DNA of 64,000 nucleotides from Citreicoccus inhibens (GCF_019039035.1 NZ_JAHNZT010000043.1:1-64000); one strand, 5' to 3'; positions 52,936-61,855 are shown, counted from the first letter of the stretch. Notes: generated by a model not told the origin, from the letters alone. Program-made: numbers and translations.

Positions 52936-53523
52936 ATGAACTACTGGATCCTGAAGGCAGAGTCAGCGGACGGCGGCATCATCGATGCGCTTCCCAAGGA
53001 GAGCCCGACCCAGTGGAAGTTCAATGCCGGAGAGCCACTGGGGCGGCAGTTCCCGTCCGGCGGCAAGGTCTCTTTCTCCGACCACTTCCCGGATCGACGC
53101 AAGGTCTATGACTTCGTCCGCAATACGGTGGGGGTGCTGCTCGTCTCTTCTCGGGTCAAGCAAGTGCTCGACGCGTTGAAGGTCGAGAACGTGGAGTTTC
53201 TACCTCTCACGATGTGCGACCATCAATGGAACCCCATCGCCGAGGGATACGGCATTCTCAATGTCCTGGGTGCTCAGGATGCCATTGACATGGAGAAGTC
53301 GAAGTATCGGATGAGCAACCTCGTGAAGACGGACATCGCGAGGATGAAGAGCCTGGTGCTGACTGAGAATCAGATCGACCCCAAGGCAGACATCTTCCGC
53401 GCCAAGCACATGATGGAGCTCATCCTCGTCTCAGGTCGCGTGCTCGAGGCTCTTGAGAAGGCGGGCGTGACTGGGCTGAAGGCACTTCCAGCCAACGGCT
53501 ACAACGAAATGGCCGTGGGCTAG
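52936..53523 (+). CDS. Imm11-like immunity protein
   Basis: A 195-residue protein of the Imm11 (DUF1629-like) group: MNYWILKAE at the start, VGVLLVSSRVKQVLDAL, VENVEFLPLTMCDHQWNPI, YGILNVLGAQDAID, LVLTENQIDPKADIFRAKHMMELILVSGRVLEAL, and GVTGLKALP at the end. It begins 13 bases after the AHH nuclease gene, the usual position of the cognate immunity gene, so it most probably neutralises the nuclease in the producer. GGAAG precedes the ATG. Confidence 0.82.
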   Translation: MNYWILKAESADGGIIDALPKESPTQWKFNAGEPLGRQFPSGGKVSFSDHFPDRRKVYDFVRNTVGVLLVSSRVKQVLDALKVENVEFLPLTMCDHQWNPIAEGYGILNVLGAQDAIDMEKSKYRMSNLVKTDIARMKSLVLTENQIDPKADIFRAKHMMELILVSGRVLEALEKAGVTGLKALPANGYNEMAVG

Positions 53524-53551
53524 GAATCGCGCACGCCACGGGGAGCACGAG

Positions 53552-54334
53552 GTGACTCGACTTGCCGCACTTCGGAATGACTCGGGGCGGGCCGTCCAAC
53601 GGCTGCTGCGTTCATTCGACCCTCTCGCCAACCGAGAGTCACTCATTCGCGACGTGGACGAACTGTGCGTCCATTTCCACGTCATCGCAGTCGCCACCCT
53701 GCTGGTCGATGGCAACCCGCAGGGCTTCTTCCTCAACCTGTGCCGAGCAGGAGAGAACTGGCGTCGGCTGCTGAAAACCCTTCGTGCGAAGGAGTTCCTC
53801 CTACCGGCCTCTCGACACACGACGCCTCTCGCAGGAGCCGTTGCCGCAGGAGACTGGGCGCTCGCAGAACAACTGGTAGCGCTCTCTGAGAAGCGCTGGA
53901 ATCCTGACGAGGAGTACCGAACCGAGCACGCTCAGGCCCAGCTCCTCTGTGCACTCGTCGGCCCCGGAACACGTGACTCAGCCCTCGCTCGCGCCGAGTC
54001 TCTTGAAGAGCTGGGCGGCCCGGGGAACGACCACCGCGTCGCGTGCGCCAGGGCGCTGCTGGATGCCGATTCTGCGGCCTTCGTGACGGCCTTTCGCGCG
54101 GCCTTACTCATCCATGGAGAAGAGGTGGAGAAGAAGGCCAAGCTCTTCACCACGCCGGTCACCCGCTTCGCCCCTCAGCGCTCCATCTGGATGGAGGGAC
54201 TCGCGCTGCTGCGACTCGCGGAGCGCGCCGGGATTCCCGCCTTCGACGAGGCATTCCTCTACTGCCCACCGCTCGCGCGAATGCCCATGACCGACAGCTA
54301 TCGCGGGGACTGGGTCCTCGCGCTCGACCCGTAG
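53552..54334 (+). CDS. Imm49-like immunity protein
   Basis: A 260-residue helical protein: LRSFDPLANRESLIRDVDELCVHFHVIAVATLL, then GNPQGFFLNLCRAGENW, TPLAGAVAAGDWALAEQLVALSEKRWNPDEEY and RMPMTDSYRGDW at the end. The order and the D-W/EEY signatures suggest the Imm49 immunity family, though I am less sure than for Imm11. It would be the second immunity gene against one visible toxin. GTG start at 53552 has GGGGAG upstream. It is the last gene of the island. Confidence 0.6.
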   Translation: MTRLAALRNDSGRAVQRLLRSFDPLANRESLIRDVDELCVHFHVIAVATLLVDGNPQGFFLNLCRAGENWRRLLKTLRAKEFLLPASRHTTPLAGAVAAGDWALAEQLVALSEKRWNPDEEYRTEHAQAQLLCALVGPGTRDSALARAESLEELGGPGNDHRVACARALLDADSAAFVTAFRAALLIHGEEVEKKAKLFTTPVTRFAPQRSIWMEGLALLRLAERAGIPAFDEAFLYCPPLARMPMTDSYRGDWVLALDP

Positions 54335-54384
54335 CTGCCGCTCCCAACAGCCTGCACCAGCGATCGGCCGGCGCGCCCTGTCCA

Positions 54385-55371
54385 TCACGCCACCTTGCCC
54401 ACCAGGATGGAGTAGGGGCTGTCCGTGGAGATGATGCGGTCCAGCTTGAAGCCCCCCTCGGCGAGCAGGATGTCGTACTCCCCTTGCGTCCGCTCCCGGC
54501 CTCCGGTCAGCGACAGCATGATGAGGTCCATCGCCACGGCGGGATGAGGCTCGGAGCCCTCGGGCAGCATCATCTCCAGCACCAGCACTTCCGCGTGGGG
54601 CGGCGCCACCTCTCGAATGCGCCGGAAGATGGCGATGGCCTGCGGGTCCGTCCAATCGTGGAGGACATTGCTCAACAGGTACACGTCCGCGCGCGGCAGC
54701 GGCCCCGTGAAGAAGTCCCCCGCCTGGCCCTTCATCCGCGGATGCGTCAATGCGTGGGCCACCACATCCGGCAGATCGAACAGCGTGCCGCGCGCGCGGG
54801 GCGCGGCATCCAGAATCGCCGTGAGGATGTGGCCCCGGCCCCCGGCGATGTCCGCGATGTGCTCGTAGCGGTGGAAGTCCATCCCCTGGAGCACCGCCCC
54901 GATGGCCATGTGGGACTTGCTGTTCATCGCCGCATCGAAGATGCGCGCCTCGTCCGGACGGGCCCGCAGGTAAGGCCAGAGCCCTCCCGGTGACACCGCG
55001 TCGCAGGCTGTCTCCCCCGTCCGGAGCGTGCCGCCCAACACCCCCGCCGCGCTCCAGTTGATGTCATTGCCCATCATCAACACGAAGGACCGCTGGGATT
55101 GCGGATGGCGCTCCTTCAGGTGCTCCGAATAGTCCGTGTGTACCCACCCGTGGCCGCGCCGCTCGAACACTCCATGCGCGGCAAGCATCCGCATCATCCG
55201 ATGCAGCGAGTCCGCGTGGGCTCCCGTGGCCCGCGCCAACTCCTCGGAGCTCATGGGGGTGTTTCCCAGGACGTCCGCCACACCCAGCTGTGTCACGAGA
55301 TGCAAACACCGGGGCGCGAAGTATCCGACGCACAGATTGAACAGGAACGCGGGGGCTGGAATCGCGTGCAT
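54385..55371 (-). CDS. SAM-dependent O-methyltransferase
   Basis: About 328 residues with the two-domain plan of class I O-methyltransferases of secondary metabolism. The N-terminal dimerisation domain is winged-helix-like (HLVTQLGVADVLG, MSSEELARATGAHADSLHRMMRMLA), and the C-terminal Rossmann domain has IADIAGGRGHILTAILDAAP (SAM loop), DLPDVVAHA, FFTGPLPRADVYLLSNVLHDW (catalytic-type His) and EMMLPEG. It probably methylates a phenolic or polyketide-like substrate. The second ATG (55371), which has GGGAG upstream, is preferred over the first at 55383. Confidence 0.86.
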   Translation of the reverse strand: MHAIPAPAFLFNLCVGYFAPRCLHLVTQLGVADVLGNTPMSSEELARATGAHADSLHRMMRMLAAHGVFERRGHGWVHTDYSEHLKERHPQSQRSFVLMMGNDINWSAAGVLGGTLRTGETACDAVSPGGLWPYLRARPDEARIFDAAMNSKSHMAIGAVLQGMDFHRYEHIADIAGGRGHILTAILDAAPRARGTLFDLPDVVAHALTHPRMKGQAGDFFTGPLPRADVYLLSNVLHDWTDPQAIAIFRRIREVAPPHAEVLVLEMMLPEGSEPHPAVAMDLIMLSLTGGRERTQGEYDILLAEGGFKLDRIISTDSPYSILVGKVA

Positions 55372-55557
55372 GATGACTCCCATCGACAGGCTTCTCCCTG
55401 TCTGCGATTGCCACCCTACTCACTTCTCAACAGTGCTCAGAGGCTCGCGGGCCTGGATGTCTCACACCCGACACTCACCCGATGCGCCCCATCCCCCACT
55501 CCCTGACGACGTGATGCGCGGCACTGCCCCTGTCCGCCCCCCCTCACGCCCGCGGGT

Positions 55558-56430
55558 TCACTGTGACGCCCGGGCGATCTCCGTGGGGCTCATGCCCAGG
55601 AAGCGACGCAGGCAGCGGGCCATGTGGCTCGAGTGCGAGAAACCCGCCTCCAGCGCGACCTCTGTCAGGCTCATGCGCCCTTCAATCAAGCGCAGTCGTG
55701 CTCGCTCCACGCGGCGCTCCAACACGAACCGATGCACCGGCAGCCCCGTGGCTTGTTTGAACAGTGGCTTGAAGTGAGACACGCTGAACCCGGCCACCCC
55801 CGCCAGCTCCGCCAACGTCAGGTCCTCGTCCAGGTGCGCCTCGATGTACTCGACCACCTGCCGCAGCCGCCACGCCGGCAAGGCGTGACGACGCTTGGGC
55901 TCCGGGGCCACCGCGTTGGACTGCAACGCGAACAGCCGCGCGGCCAGCGCCGTCGCCAGGCTGTCCACGAAGAGACGCCCTCCCGGATAGCCGTCGTGGT
56001 CCTCGGCCTGCATCATCCAGCCGATGCGCTCGACCTGCGGGTCCCGGATGTGGATGGCAGGATCCAACGCCGCCCCCTGCGTCCCCAGCCCGGTGGTCTC
56101 CGCCACCTCCCGCATCAACCCGGGCGTCAGCCGCAAGAGCAAGGACCGCGCGGGGCTCGACAAGGTCCACCGCGTGCTCGACCCCGCCGGCACCACGCAG
56201 AACTGGCCGTGGAGACGCGCCCCCTGGCGCTCCGCCGTCCCTACGCGATACGTCACCGGGACCGGGTCCCCCACGTGCAGGCAGAGCACATGGCGGTCAT
56301 CCACCGGCGAGTCGAATCGGCCGGAAGGAACTGGCGACGTGAGCACGTCGAGCAATGGCATGCGCCCCGGACCAAGGCTCTTCAGCAACGTGGCTGGCAG
56401 GCTCGGGTAGCACGAGGGTCGATCGGTCAT
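55558..56430 (-). CDS. AraC-family transcriptional regulator
   Basis: About 290 residues. An N-terminal cupin-like sensor (about 30-115: VPVTYRVGTAERQGARLHGQFCVVPAGSSTRW) and a C-terminal AraC DNA-binding domain with two helix-turn-helices (LAELAGVAGFSVSHFKPLFKQATG and MSLTEVALEAGFSHSSHMARCLRRFLGMSP). The gene is divergent from the alpha/beta hydrolase at 56571 with a 140-base gap, the usual geometry for regulator and target. ATG 56430 is chosen, after AGGAAGG. Confidence 0.9.
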   Translation of the reverse strand: MTDRPSCYPSLPATLLKSLGPGRMPLLDVLTSPVPSGRFDSPVDDRHVLCLHVGDPVPVTYRVGTAERQGARLHGQFCVVPAGSSTRWTLSSPARSLLLRLTPGLMREVAETTGLGTQGAALDPAIHIRDPQVERIGWMMQAEDHDGYPGGRLFVDSLATALAARLFALQSNAVAPEPKRRHALPAWRLRQVVEYIEAHLDEDLTLAELAGVAGFSVSHFKPLFKQATGLPVHRFVLERRVERARLRLIEGRMSLTEVALEAGFSHSSHMARCLRRFLGMSPTEIARASQ

Positions 56431-56570
56431 CGCAGGAACCTTCCTAATCGGGCTGCCGGGCCACAACACGGAAGATCATCCGTTTGTGCCCGCGAACGGC
56501 CAGATATGCGCGCGCCGAAATAACCTCGCTGCAACTATTGGCGCGTTCTCTCCCCCCTGGAGCACGCCTC

Positions 56571-57551
56571 ATGAACCACCGATTCTTCCTCAAGTTCGCG
56601 GGTATCGCCTTGGCGGCCAGCACGCTTGGCGCCTGCGCCTCACACCCGGAGTCACACTCCACCCCGGCCGGCGTCAGCGCGGCCCAGGTGACGGACGCCG
56701 CGGCCTGGCGCGCGGCGCGGCGCTTCGCCCCGCTCTCGTTCGGAAAGATTGCCTACGTGGAGCGAGGCAGCGGTGACGCGGCCCTTTTCCTCCACGGCGC
56801 CCCCCTCAATGGGTTCCAGTGGCGCGGCGCCTTCGACCGGTTGTGCAACGTCCGGCGCTGCATCGCGCCCGACTTCATGGGCCTGGGCTACTCGGAGGTC
56901 CCCGCGTCCCAGCCGGTGGCCGCCTCCGACCAGGTCGACATGCTCGCAGCCTTCCTCGACTCGCTCGGCGTCTCCCAGGTCGACATCGTGGCCAGTGACA
57001 GCGGCGGCGCGGTCGCCCAGCTCTTCCTGGTCAAGTACCCGCAGCGGGTCAAGTCCCTCCTCCTGACGAACTGCGACACCGAGCCCAACAGCCCGCCGCC
57101 CATGGTCATGCCAGTCATCGAGATGTCTCGCGCGGGGACGCTCGCGGCCTCGACCGAGGAGTGGCTCACCAACCCGGACAAGGCCCGGGCGACGTTCGGC
57201 GCGGGCGTGTTCGAGCATCCCAGCCAGCTCACCAACGAGATCATCGAGACCTACGCCGCGCCCATGGTGAGCTCGCCGCTGCGCAGGGAGAAGTACCACG
57301 CCTTCCACCTGGCGCTGACCCCCAACCCGCTCGCGGGAATCGAGGCGAAGCTCAAGCGCACGCACGTCCCGGTCCGCATCGTCTGGGGCGCGAGCGACGC
57401 CATCTTCCCGGTCGCGGACGCACACTACCTCGACCGCACGTTCCCCGGCTCCCAGGGCATCCGCTTCGTGCCGGGCGGCAAGCTGTTCTTCCAGGAGGAG
57501 AACCCCGACATCATCGCCGAGGAAGCCCTCCGTCTGTGGAAGGTGAACTGA
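56571..57551 (+). CDS. Lipoprotein alpha/beta hydrolase, dehalogenase/epoxide-hydrolase type
   Basis: About 326 residues. A lipoprotein signal (MNHRFFLKFAGIALA, lipobox LGAC, Cys22) precedes an alpha/beta hydrolase: oxyanion loop FLHGAPLNGFQW, nucleophile elbow with Asp143 in VASDSGGAVAQ, and acid Asp276 in WGASDAIFP. An Asp nucleophile is that of haloalkane dehalogenases and epoxide hydrolases. The general-base His expected in the last strand (usually H-F/Y-x-Q-E) reads LFFQEE, i.e. Leu305. Either activity is altered or another His serves. GGAG precedes the ATG. Probably controlled by the divergent AraC protein. Confidence 0.8.
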   Translation: MNHRFFLKFAGIALAASTLGACASHPESHSTPAGVSAAQVTDAAAWRAARRFAPLSFGKIAYVERGSGDAALFLHGAPLNGFQWRGAFDRLCNVRRCIAPDFMGLGYSEVPASQPVAASDQVDMLAAFLDSLGVSQVDIVASDSGGAVAQLFLVKYPQRVKSLLLTNCDTEPNSPPPMVMPVIEMSRAGTLAASTEEWLTNPDKARATFGAGVFEHPSQLTNEIIETYAAPMVSSPLRREKYHAFHLALTPNPLAGIEAKLKRTHVPVRIVWGASDAIFPVADAHYLDRTFPGSQGIRFVPGGKLFFQEENPDIIAEEALRLWKVN

Positions 57552-57612
57552 AACAGACGAGCCCCTCCATCCGTCGAAGAGCGGGCCCGTCTGGCATCAC
57601 CCCCAGCCCCAC

Positions 57613-57909
57613 TCAAGGGCTGGGGCGGCAGCAACCTCGAGGTTCAGCGTAGCAATAGAAGCCGGTGAGGCACGGCGGCAGCGCCGGGCCACACGCCGGG
57701 GGATTGCCCAGCTCACACGCGCCACGGACTCCGGTGGTGCTGCAGTGGTAGCCCGAGGGACAGGGCGGGAGATTCGTCCCAGAGTCTTGAATCTCCGCCT
57801 GACCTGTCTTGCCCAGCTCCCCCTGGTCATCGACGGCGAGGGCACCACCGCAGCCCACCACCCACGCACACGCGAGCCACCCCGTCCCTCGGATGAAGCC
57901 TGTCTGCAT
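57613..57909 (-). CDS. Small Cys-rich lipoprotein
   Basis: About 98 residues: signal MQTGFIRGTGWLACAW with lipobox VVGC, a short linker, and a C-terminal Cys-rich part (PPCPSGYHCSTTG, ACELGNPPACG, PPCLTGFYCYAEPRGCC) with about nine Cys, forming two CxxGxxC-like modules that suggest a disulfide-held surface knob. Such small exported Cys-rich proteins are frequent in myxobacteria; function unknown. Confidence 0.7.
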   Translation of the reverse strand: MQTGFIRGTGWLACAWVVGCGGALAVDDQGELGKTGQAEIQDSGTNLPPCPSGYHCSTTGVRGACELGNPPACGPALPPCLTGFYCYAEPRGCCRPSP

Positions 57910-58024
57910 GAATGCCCCGAGCCAATCACGGGCTGTCTGACAACGCATTCACGCTAGCACTCAAGGCCGTCGTGCGACGTCAGCCCATGACATTCCGTCT
58001 CATCGCAAAGCCTTCGTCCATGTT

Positions 58025-58915
58025 TCACCGCGCCCTGGACGCCAAGAAGGTGTCGAGGATGGTGTCGAAGGACTCCGGCGCGTCCATCTGAAGCCAGTGA
58101 CTGGTCCCCGGGACCACCTGGTGGGCCAGCGTCGATGACAACACGTGCAGGCTGCGCGGCGTGGCGTTGGGCGGTGTAACGACCGACAGCGCGGGGCCCG
58201 CGTAGCGCCGGAGCGCCACCACCGGGTCGAAGGTGAGCATGGCGCGGAAGCCGCCCACCACGCTCTCGCGCGGCGTGGCGCGAAGCTGTGCCATCACCTC
58301 CCGCGCCACCTCGGGACGCGCGCCCGCCAAGGCTTGCTGCCAATACGCTTCCAAGACTTGTGCGTACGCATCGGAGTCCAGCGCCGCCACGAAGGCCATC
58401 GCGTCCTCCAATCCCTGCACATCCGGCACGGGGTCCACCAGCAACACTCCCGCCACCCGCTCGGGATGCGCCGCGGCGCAGGCGAGGACCACATCCGCGC
58501 CGAAGCTGTGGCCCACCAGCACCGCGCGCCGCACGCCCAATCCCTCCAGCGTGCGCGCGAGTTCCTCACCCAGCCCCTCGAGGTCGAAACGCCCCTGCGG
58601 TGGAGGGGCAGAGCGCCCATGCCCGCTCAGGTCCACCGCGATGACCCGGCGCGACGCACGCAGGTGACGCACCTGCGCCGCCCACTGCCGCGCGCTGCCT
58701 CCCAGCGAGTGCACGAACACCACCGGCGTGCCGCCCGAGCCCTCATCCAGCGTCGCCATCCGCTCCATGCGTCCTCCTGATTTCGCGACGGCCGCGGGTC
58801 CCACCCTGGCGGGGGTGCAAGCCATCAGCACCATCCCCAGACATGCGGGCAACCACCCGAGCCCCGCGGACTCACCTGACCGTCTCGGCCGCGCGCTGCG
58901 CTGTCTTGGAATCAT
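58025..58915 (-). CDS. Exported alpha/beta hydrolase
   Basis: About 296 residues. An N-terminal signal with lipobox LMAC follows a basic stretch. The hydrolase fold has VVFVHSLGGSARQW (oxyanion), VDLSGHGRS, nucleophile VGHSFGADVVLACAA (Ser), and a His near the C-terminus in VPGTSHWLQMDAP. It has the size of simple alpha/beta-hydrolase esterases. Substrate unknown. The start is uncertain because of the long basic N-terminus; ATG 58915 is used. Confidence 0.78.
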   Translation of the reverse strand: MIPRQRSARPRRSGESAGLGWLPACLGMVLMACTPARVGPAAVAKSGGRMERMATLDEGSGGTPVVFVHSLGGSARQWAAQVRHLRASRRVIAVDLSGHGRSAPPPQGRFDLEGLGEELARTLEGLGVRRAVLVGHSFGADVVLACAAAHPERVAGVLLVDPVPDVQGLEDAMAFVAALDSDAYAQVLEAYWQQALAGARPEVAREVMAQLRATPRESVVGGFRAMLTFDPVVALRRYAGPALSVVTPPNATPRSLHVLSSTLAHQVVPGTSHWLQMDAPESFDTILDTFLASRAR

Positions 58916-58987
58916 GAGGACAGACTGCCGCGCTCGCGCACCCGCGCGCTTGGACGGATGTGCCCCCTTGGACAAACGTGCATGGCC

Positions 58988-59821
58988 TCAGGCGAGGCGC
59001 CGCTCGGCACGGTAGGCCGAGGGAGTCCGGCCCATCAGCGCCTTGAACGCACGGGTCAGGTGACTGTGGTCACAGAACCCCGCGTCCAGCGCGATGTCCG
59101 TCAAGCTCGCGTCACCTTCGACCAGGGCACGCGCCGCGAACTCCACGCGGAGCCTCCGGACATAGGCGCCCATTCCCACACCGCACCAGCGACGGAACCC
59201 TCCCGCCAGCTCCGAAGGGCTCACGCCCACCGCGGCGGCCACGGCCGAAACCGACAAGGGCTCGCGGTAGCACGCCTCCACCTGTGCGCGCGCTCGCACC
59301 CACCAGACAGGGGGTGCTCCCCGCCGTGGACGCTGCGCACGGGAGACCTCCACCATCGCTTCCAACAGCAAGGCATGCAGGGCCAGCGGACTGACCGAGT
59401 CCGACAGCATCAACTCGCGCCCCATGCGCGACAGCAGCCGCGGCAGCGCGCGGGTCCGCTCGACCGCAACGGGCTCCCAGCGCTCCAGCGAGAGGCCCTG
59501 CGAGAGCGCCCAGGCCGGACTCATCTCCACGAGCAGGAAGCGCGCGGGCGCGTCTCCATAGCGTCCACCGTGGCGCTCGCCCGGCGCATGGAAGCTCACG
59601 CTCAAGGGCGCGCGCGGGCCCGGGGCTCGGCCATGGCGCTCCTCGTAGTGCCCCCCCAGGAACAAGCCCAGATGCGCCACCGCGTGCACATGCGCGGGCT
59701 CGTCACGGTGCCCGGTCACCTGGGCGAGCGCGAGCCCAGCCCCCGGAGCGATGACCGAGCGCTGTACCGACAGAGAGCCACGTGGGTGCCCGGCACGAGA
59801 GACCGCCATGGCGGGAAGCAT
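58988..59821 (-). CDS. AraC-family transcriptional regulator
   Basis: A 277-residue protein. The N-terminal sensor is cupin-like (HVHAVAHLGLFLGGHYEERH), and the C-terminal AraC domain (about 190-277) has SVSAVAAAVGVSPSELAGGFRRWCG and ASLTDIALDAGFCDHSHLTRAFKALMGRTPSAYR. The gene is divergent from the DHFR-like gene at 59959 with 137 bases between, so it may control it. Two AraC genes in 4 kb, each divergent from an enzyme gene, mark this as an accessory region. Confidence 0.88.
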   Translation of the reverse strand: MLPAMAVSRAGHPRGSLSVQRSVIAPGAGLALAQVTGHRDEPAHVHAVAHLGLFLGGHYEERHGRAPGPRAPLSVSFHAPGERHGGRYGDAPARFLLVEMSPAWALSQGLSLERWEPVAVERTRALPRLLSRMGRELMLSDSVSPLALHALLLEAMVEVSRAQRPRRGAPPVWWVRARAQVEACYREPLSVSAVAAAVGVSPSELAGGFRRWCGVGMGAYVRRLRVEFAARALVEGDASLTDIALDAGFCDHSHLTRAFKALMGRTPSAYRAERRLA

Positions 59822-59958
59822 GCGAAGGGTCCCCGGGTCTCTGCAACCCCGGCGAACTCTTCGAGCCCGACCGATGAGTTTCGAGCCGGAAGGGAGTCTG
59901 TTGGGAGAATCCAGCGCGCGAAGTGAAGCGCGGCCCCAGGAACCCAGGAGCCCTGTCC

Positions 59959-60582
59959 ATGAGCCGAGTGTTCTTCGATGTGACCGTCTCCCTCGATGGC
60001 TACCTCGCGGGCCCCAACCGAGGCCCGGACAATCCCATCGGCGGCCGAGGCCCCATGCTGCACGCGTGGCTCTTCTCGCAGCGGGCCTTCCGACAGCTGT
60101 TGCATCTCGGTGACGGAGGGGAGACGGGCGTGGACAACCAGCACGTCGAGGAGACGTTTCAGCGCATCGGCGCCAACGTCATGGGCAAGCGAATGTTCGA
60201 GGAGGGCGAGCGCCACTGGCCCGAGGAGGCCCCCTTCCACTCACCGGTCTTCGTCGTGACCCACGAAGTCCGCGCGCCCTGGGTGCGCAAGGGCGGCACC
60301 ACCTTCTACTTCGTCAACGACGGCCTCGAGGAGGCGGTGCGTCGCGCACGCGGGGCGGCGGGAAGCAAGGACGTCCGCATCTCGGGAGGCGCGAACCTCA
60401 TCGTCCAGTCCCTCAACGCCGGGCTGGTCGACGAGTTCAACCTCACGGTGGCGCCATGCTTCCTGGGCACGGGGCTTCGCTTGTTCGATGGCCTCGACGC
60501 GGACCGCCTCTCGCTCGAACTCGTGGACACCCTGCCCTCCCCCCGCGCCTCCCACCTGCGTTACACGGTCCGGAGGAAGTAG
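59959..60582 (+). CDS. Dihydrofolate-reductase-fold (RibD C-terminal) protein
   Basis: A 207-residue protein of the RibD_C/DHFR-like family: MSRVFFDVTVSLDGYLAGPN, then GANVMGKRMFEEGE, VFVVTHEVR, VRISGGANLIVQSLNAGLVDEFNLTVAPCFLGTG and LRLFDGL. These are the nucleotide-binding and substrate blocks of the family, which includes riboflavin reductases and dihydrofolate-reductase-like proteins often found beside regulators. The CAGGAG before the ATG is good. Probable NADPH-dependent reductase, substrate unknown. Confidence 0.88.
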   Translation: MSRVFFDVTVSLDGYLAGPNRGPDNPIGGRGPMLHAWLFSQRAFRQLLHLGDGGETGVDNQHVEETFQRIGANVMGKRMFEEGERHWPEEAPFHSPVFVVTHEVRAPWVRKGGTTFYFVNDGLEEAVRRARGAAGSKDVRISGGANLIVQSLNAGLVDEFNLTVAPCFLGTGLRLFDGLDADRLSLELVDTLPSPRASHLRYTVRRK

Positions 60583-60721
60583 GCCCACGGCCTCACCGGT
60601 GAGTTCGCACCACTCACCGACGCCCGCATCCCGTCACCGATGCGAGCCCTTGCGCGCCGCGCGCCACACGTAGCGTTCCTCCGCGCCGAGCCCATCCCCT
60701 CTCGGCACAAGGAGGAGCACC

Positions 60722-61855
60722 GTGCCCGACTTCGTCGCCACCCGCAGAGCCCTTCTCACCGGGGCCGCCGCCACCACCGCGAGCCTCGCGCTGAACCCCC
60801 GGCTCGCCCTGGCCGCCCCCCCGTCCCGCCCTCGCATCGGAGCGGATCCGGTCCGCCTCTTCTCCAACGAGAACCGCTATGGCCCCTGCGAGGGAGCGCA
60901 GCGCGCCATCCGCGAGTCGCAATCCCTCAGCAGTCGCTACGCCTCGCTCGACACCCTCAACGCGATGAAGCAGCGGATCGCCGACCTGGAGGGCCTGACG
61001 CCGGAGCATGTCCTGCTCACCTCGGGCTCCATCGAGGTGTTGACCTGCGCCGCCGCGGAGTACGCCGCGGGTGGCGGCCGCATCGTGTGCGCCAAGACGA
61101 CGTATGACGTGCTGCCCGTCTACGCCGAGCGCATCGGCGGAAAGGTGCACCGCGTTCCGCTCGACGAGAACCAGGTCCACGACCTCGCCGCCATGGAGGC
61201 CGCGGTGGACGCGGACACGCGGCTCGTCCTGGTGTGCAATCCCAACAATCCCACGGGGACCCTCCTCGACTCGGCCCGGCTTCGCGCCTTCTGCGAGTCC
61301 GTGTCGGCGCGAAGCACCGTGCTGGTGGACGAGGCCTACCTGCACTACGTCGAGCCCGCACCGGGCCTCTCCATGGTGGACCTCGTTCGCGCGGGAAGGA
61401 ACGTCATCATCTCGCGGACCTTCTCCAAAATTTATGGATTGGCCGGCATGCGCATCGGTTACGCGCTGGCGCAGCCCGCCGTGGTGAAGCGCCTGCTCGA
61501 ACTCCGCATGGGCCTCATCAACTCCACGGGGCTCGCCGCGGCGTATGCCAGCCTGGAGGACCAGGCGTTCGTCCCGCGCATGCGGAAGCTCAACGCGGAG
61601 TCGCGCAAGATCATCACCGCGGTGTTGGACGAGACGGGGATGAAGTACGCCGCGGGCCACGGGAACTTCCTGTGGATTGCCCTGCGCGCCGACCAACTGG
61701 ACCTCCCCGCGCGATTCATCCCGCACGGTTTCTCGCTCACCACCGTGCCCACCCGCCCCATCCCCGCGGACGTCTCGGCGTTGCGATTGACGCTCGGCAC
61801 GGTGGAGGAGATGCGCACCCTCGCGCCGCTTCTGCGGGCCTCACTGAAGGCCTGA
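60722..61855 (+). CDS. PLP-dependent aminotransferase with a Tat-like signal
   Basis: A 377-residue aminotransferase of the histidinol-phosphate family (fold type I). The N-terminus has a Tat-like signal: RR in TRRALLTGAAATTASLAL, then AAPPSRPR. Catalytic features: VCNPNNPTGTLL, DEAYLHY, and SRTFSKIYGLAGMRIGYAL with the PLP lysine. The start is a GTG at 60722 with AAGGAGGAG just before it. Exported PLP aminotransferases are unusual, since PLP enzymes normally work inside the cell; Tat export would allow the cofactor to be inserted before transport. A homologous fragment lies at the window's end. Confidence 0.85.
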   Translation: MPDFVATRRALLTGAAATTASLALNPRLALAAPPSRPRIGADPVRLFSNENRYGPCEGAQRAIRESQSLSSRYASLDTLNAMKQRIADLEGLTPEHVLLTSGSIEVLTCAAAEYAAGGGRIVCAKTTYDVLPVYAERIGGKVHRVPLDENQVHDLAAMEAAVDADTRLVLVCNPNNPTGTLLDSARLRAFCESVSARSTVLVDEAYLHYVEPAPGLSMVDLVRAGRNVIISRTFSKIYGLAGMRIGYALAQPAVVKRLLELRMGLINSTGLAAAYASLEDQAFVPRMRKLNAESRKIITAVLDETGMKYAAGHGNFLWIALRADQLDLPARFIPHGFSLTTVPTRPIPADVSALRLTLGTVEEMRTLAPLLRASLKA

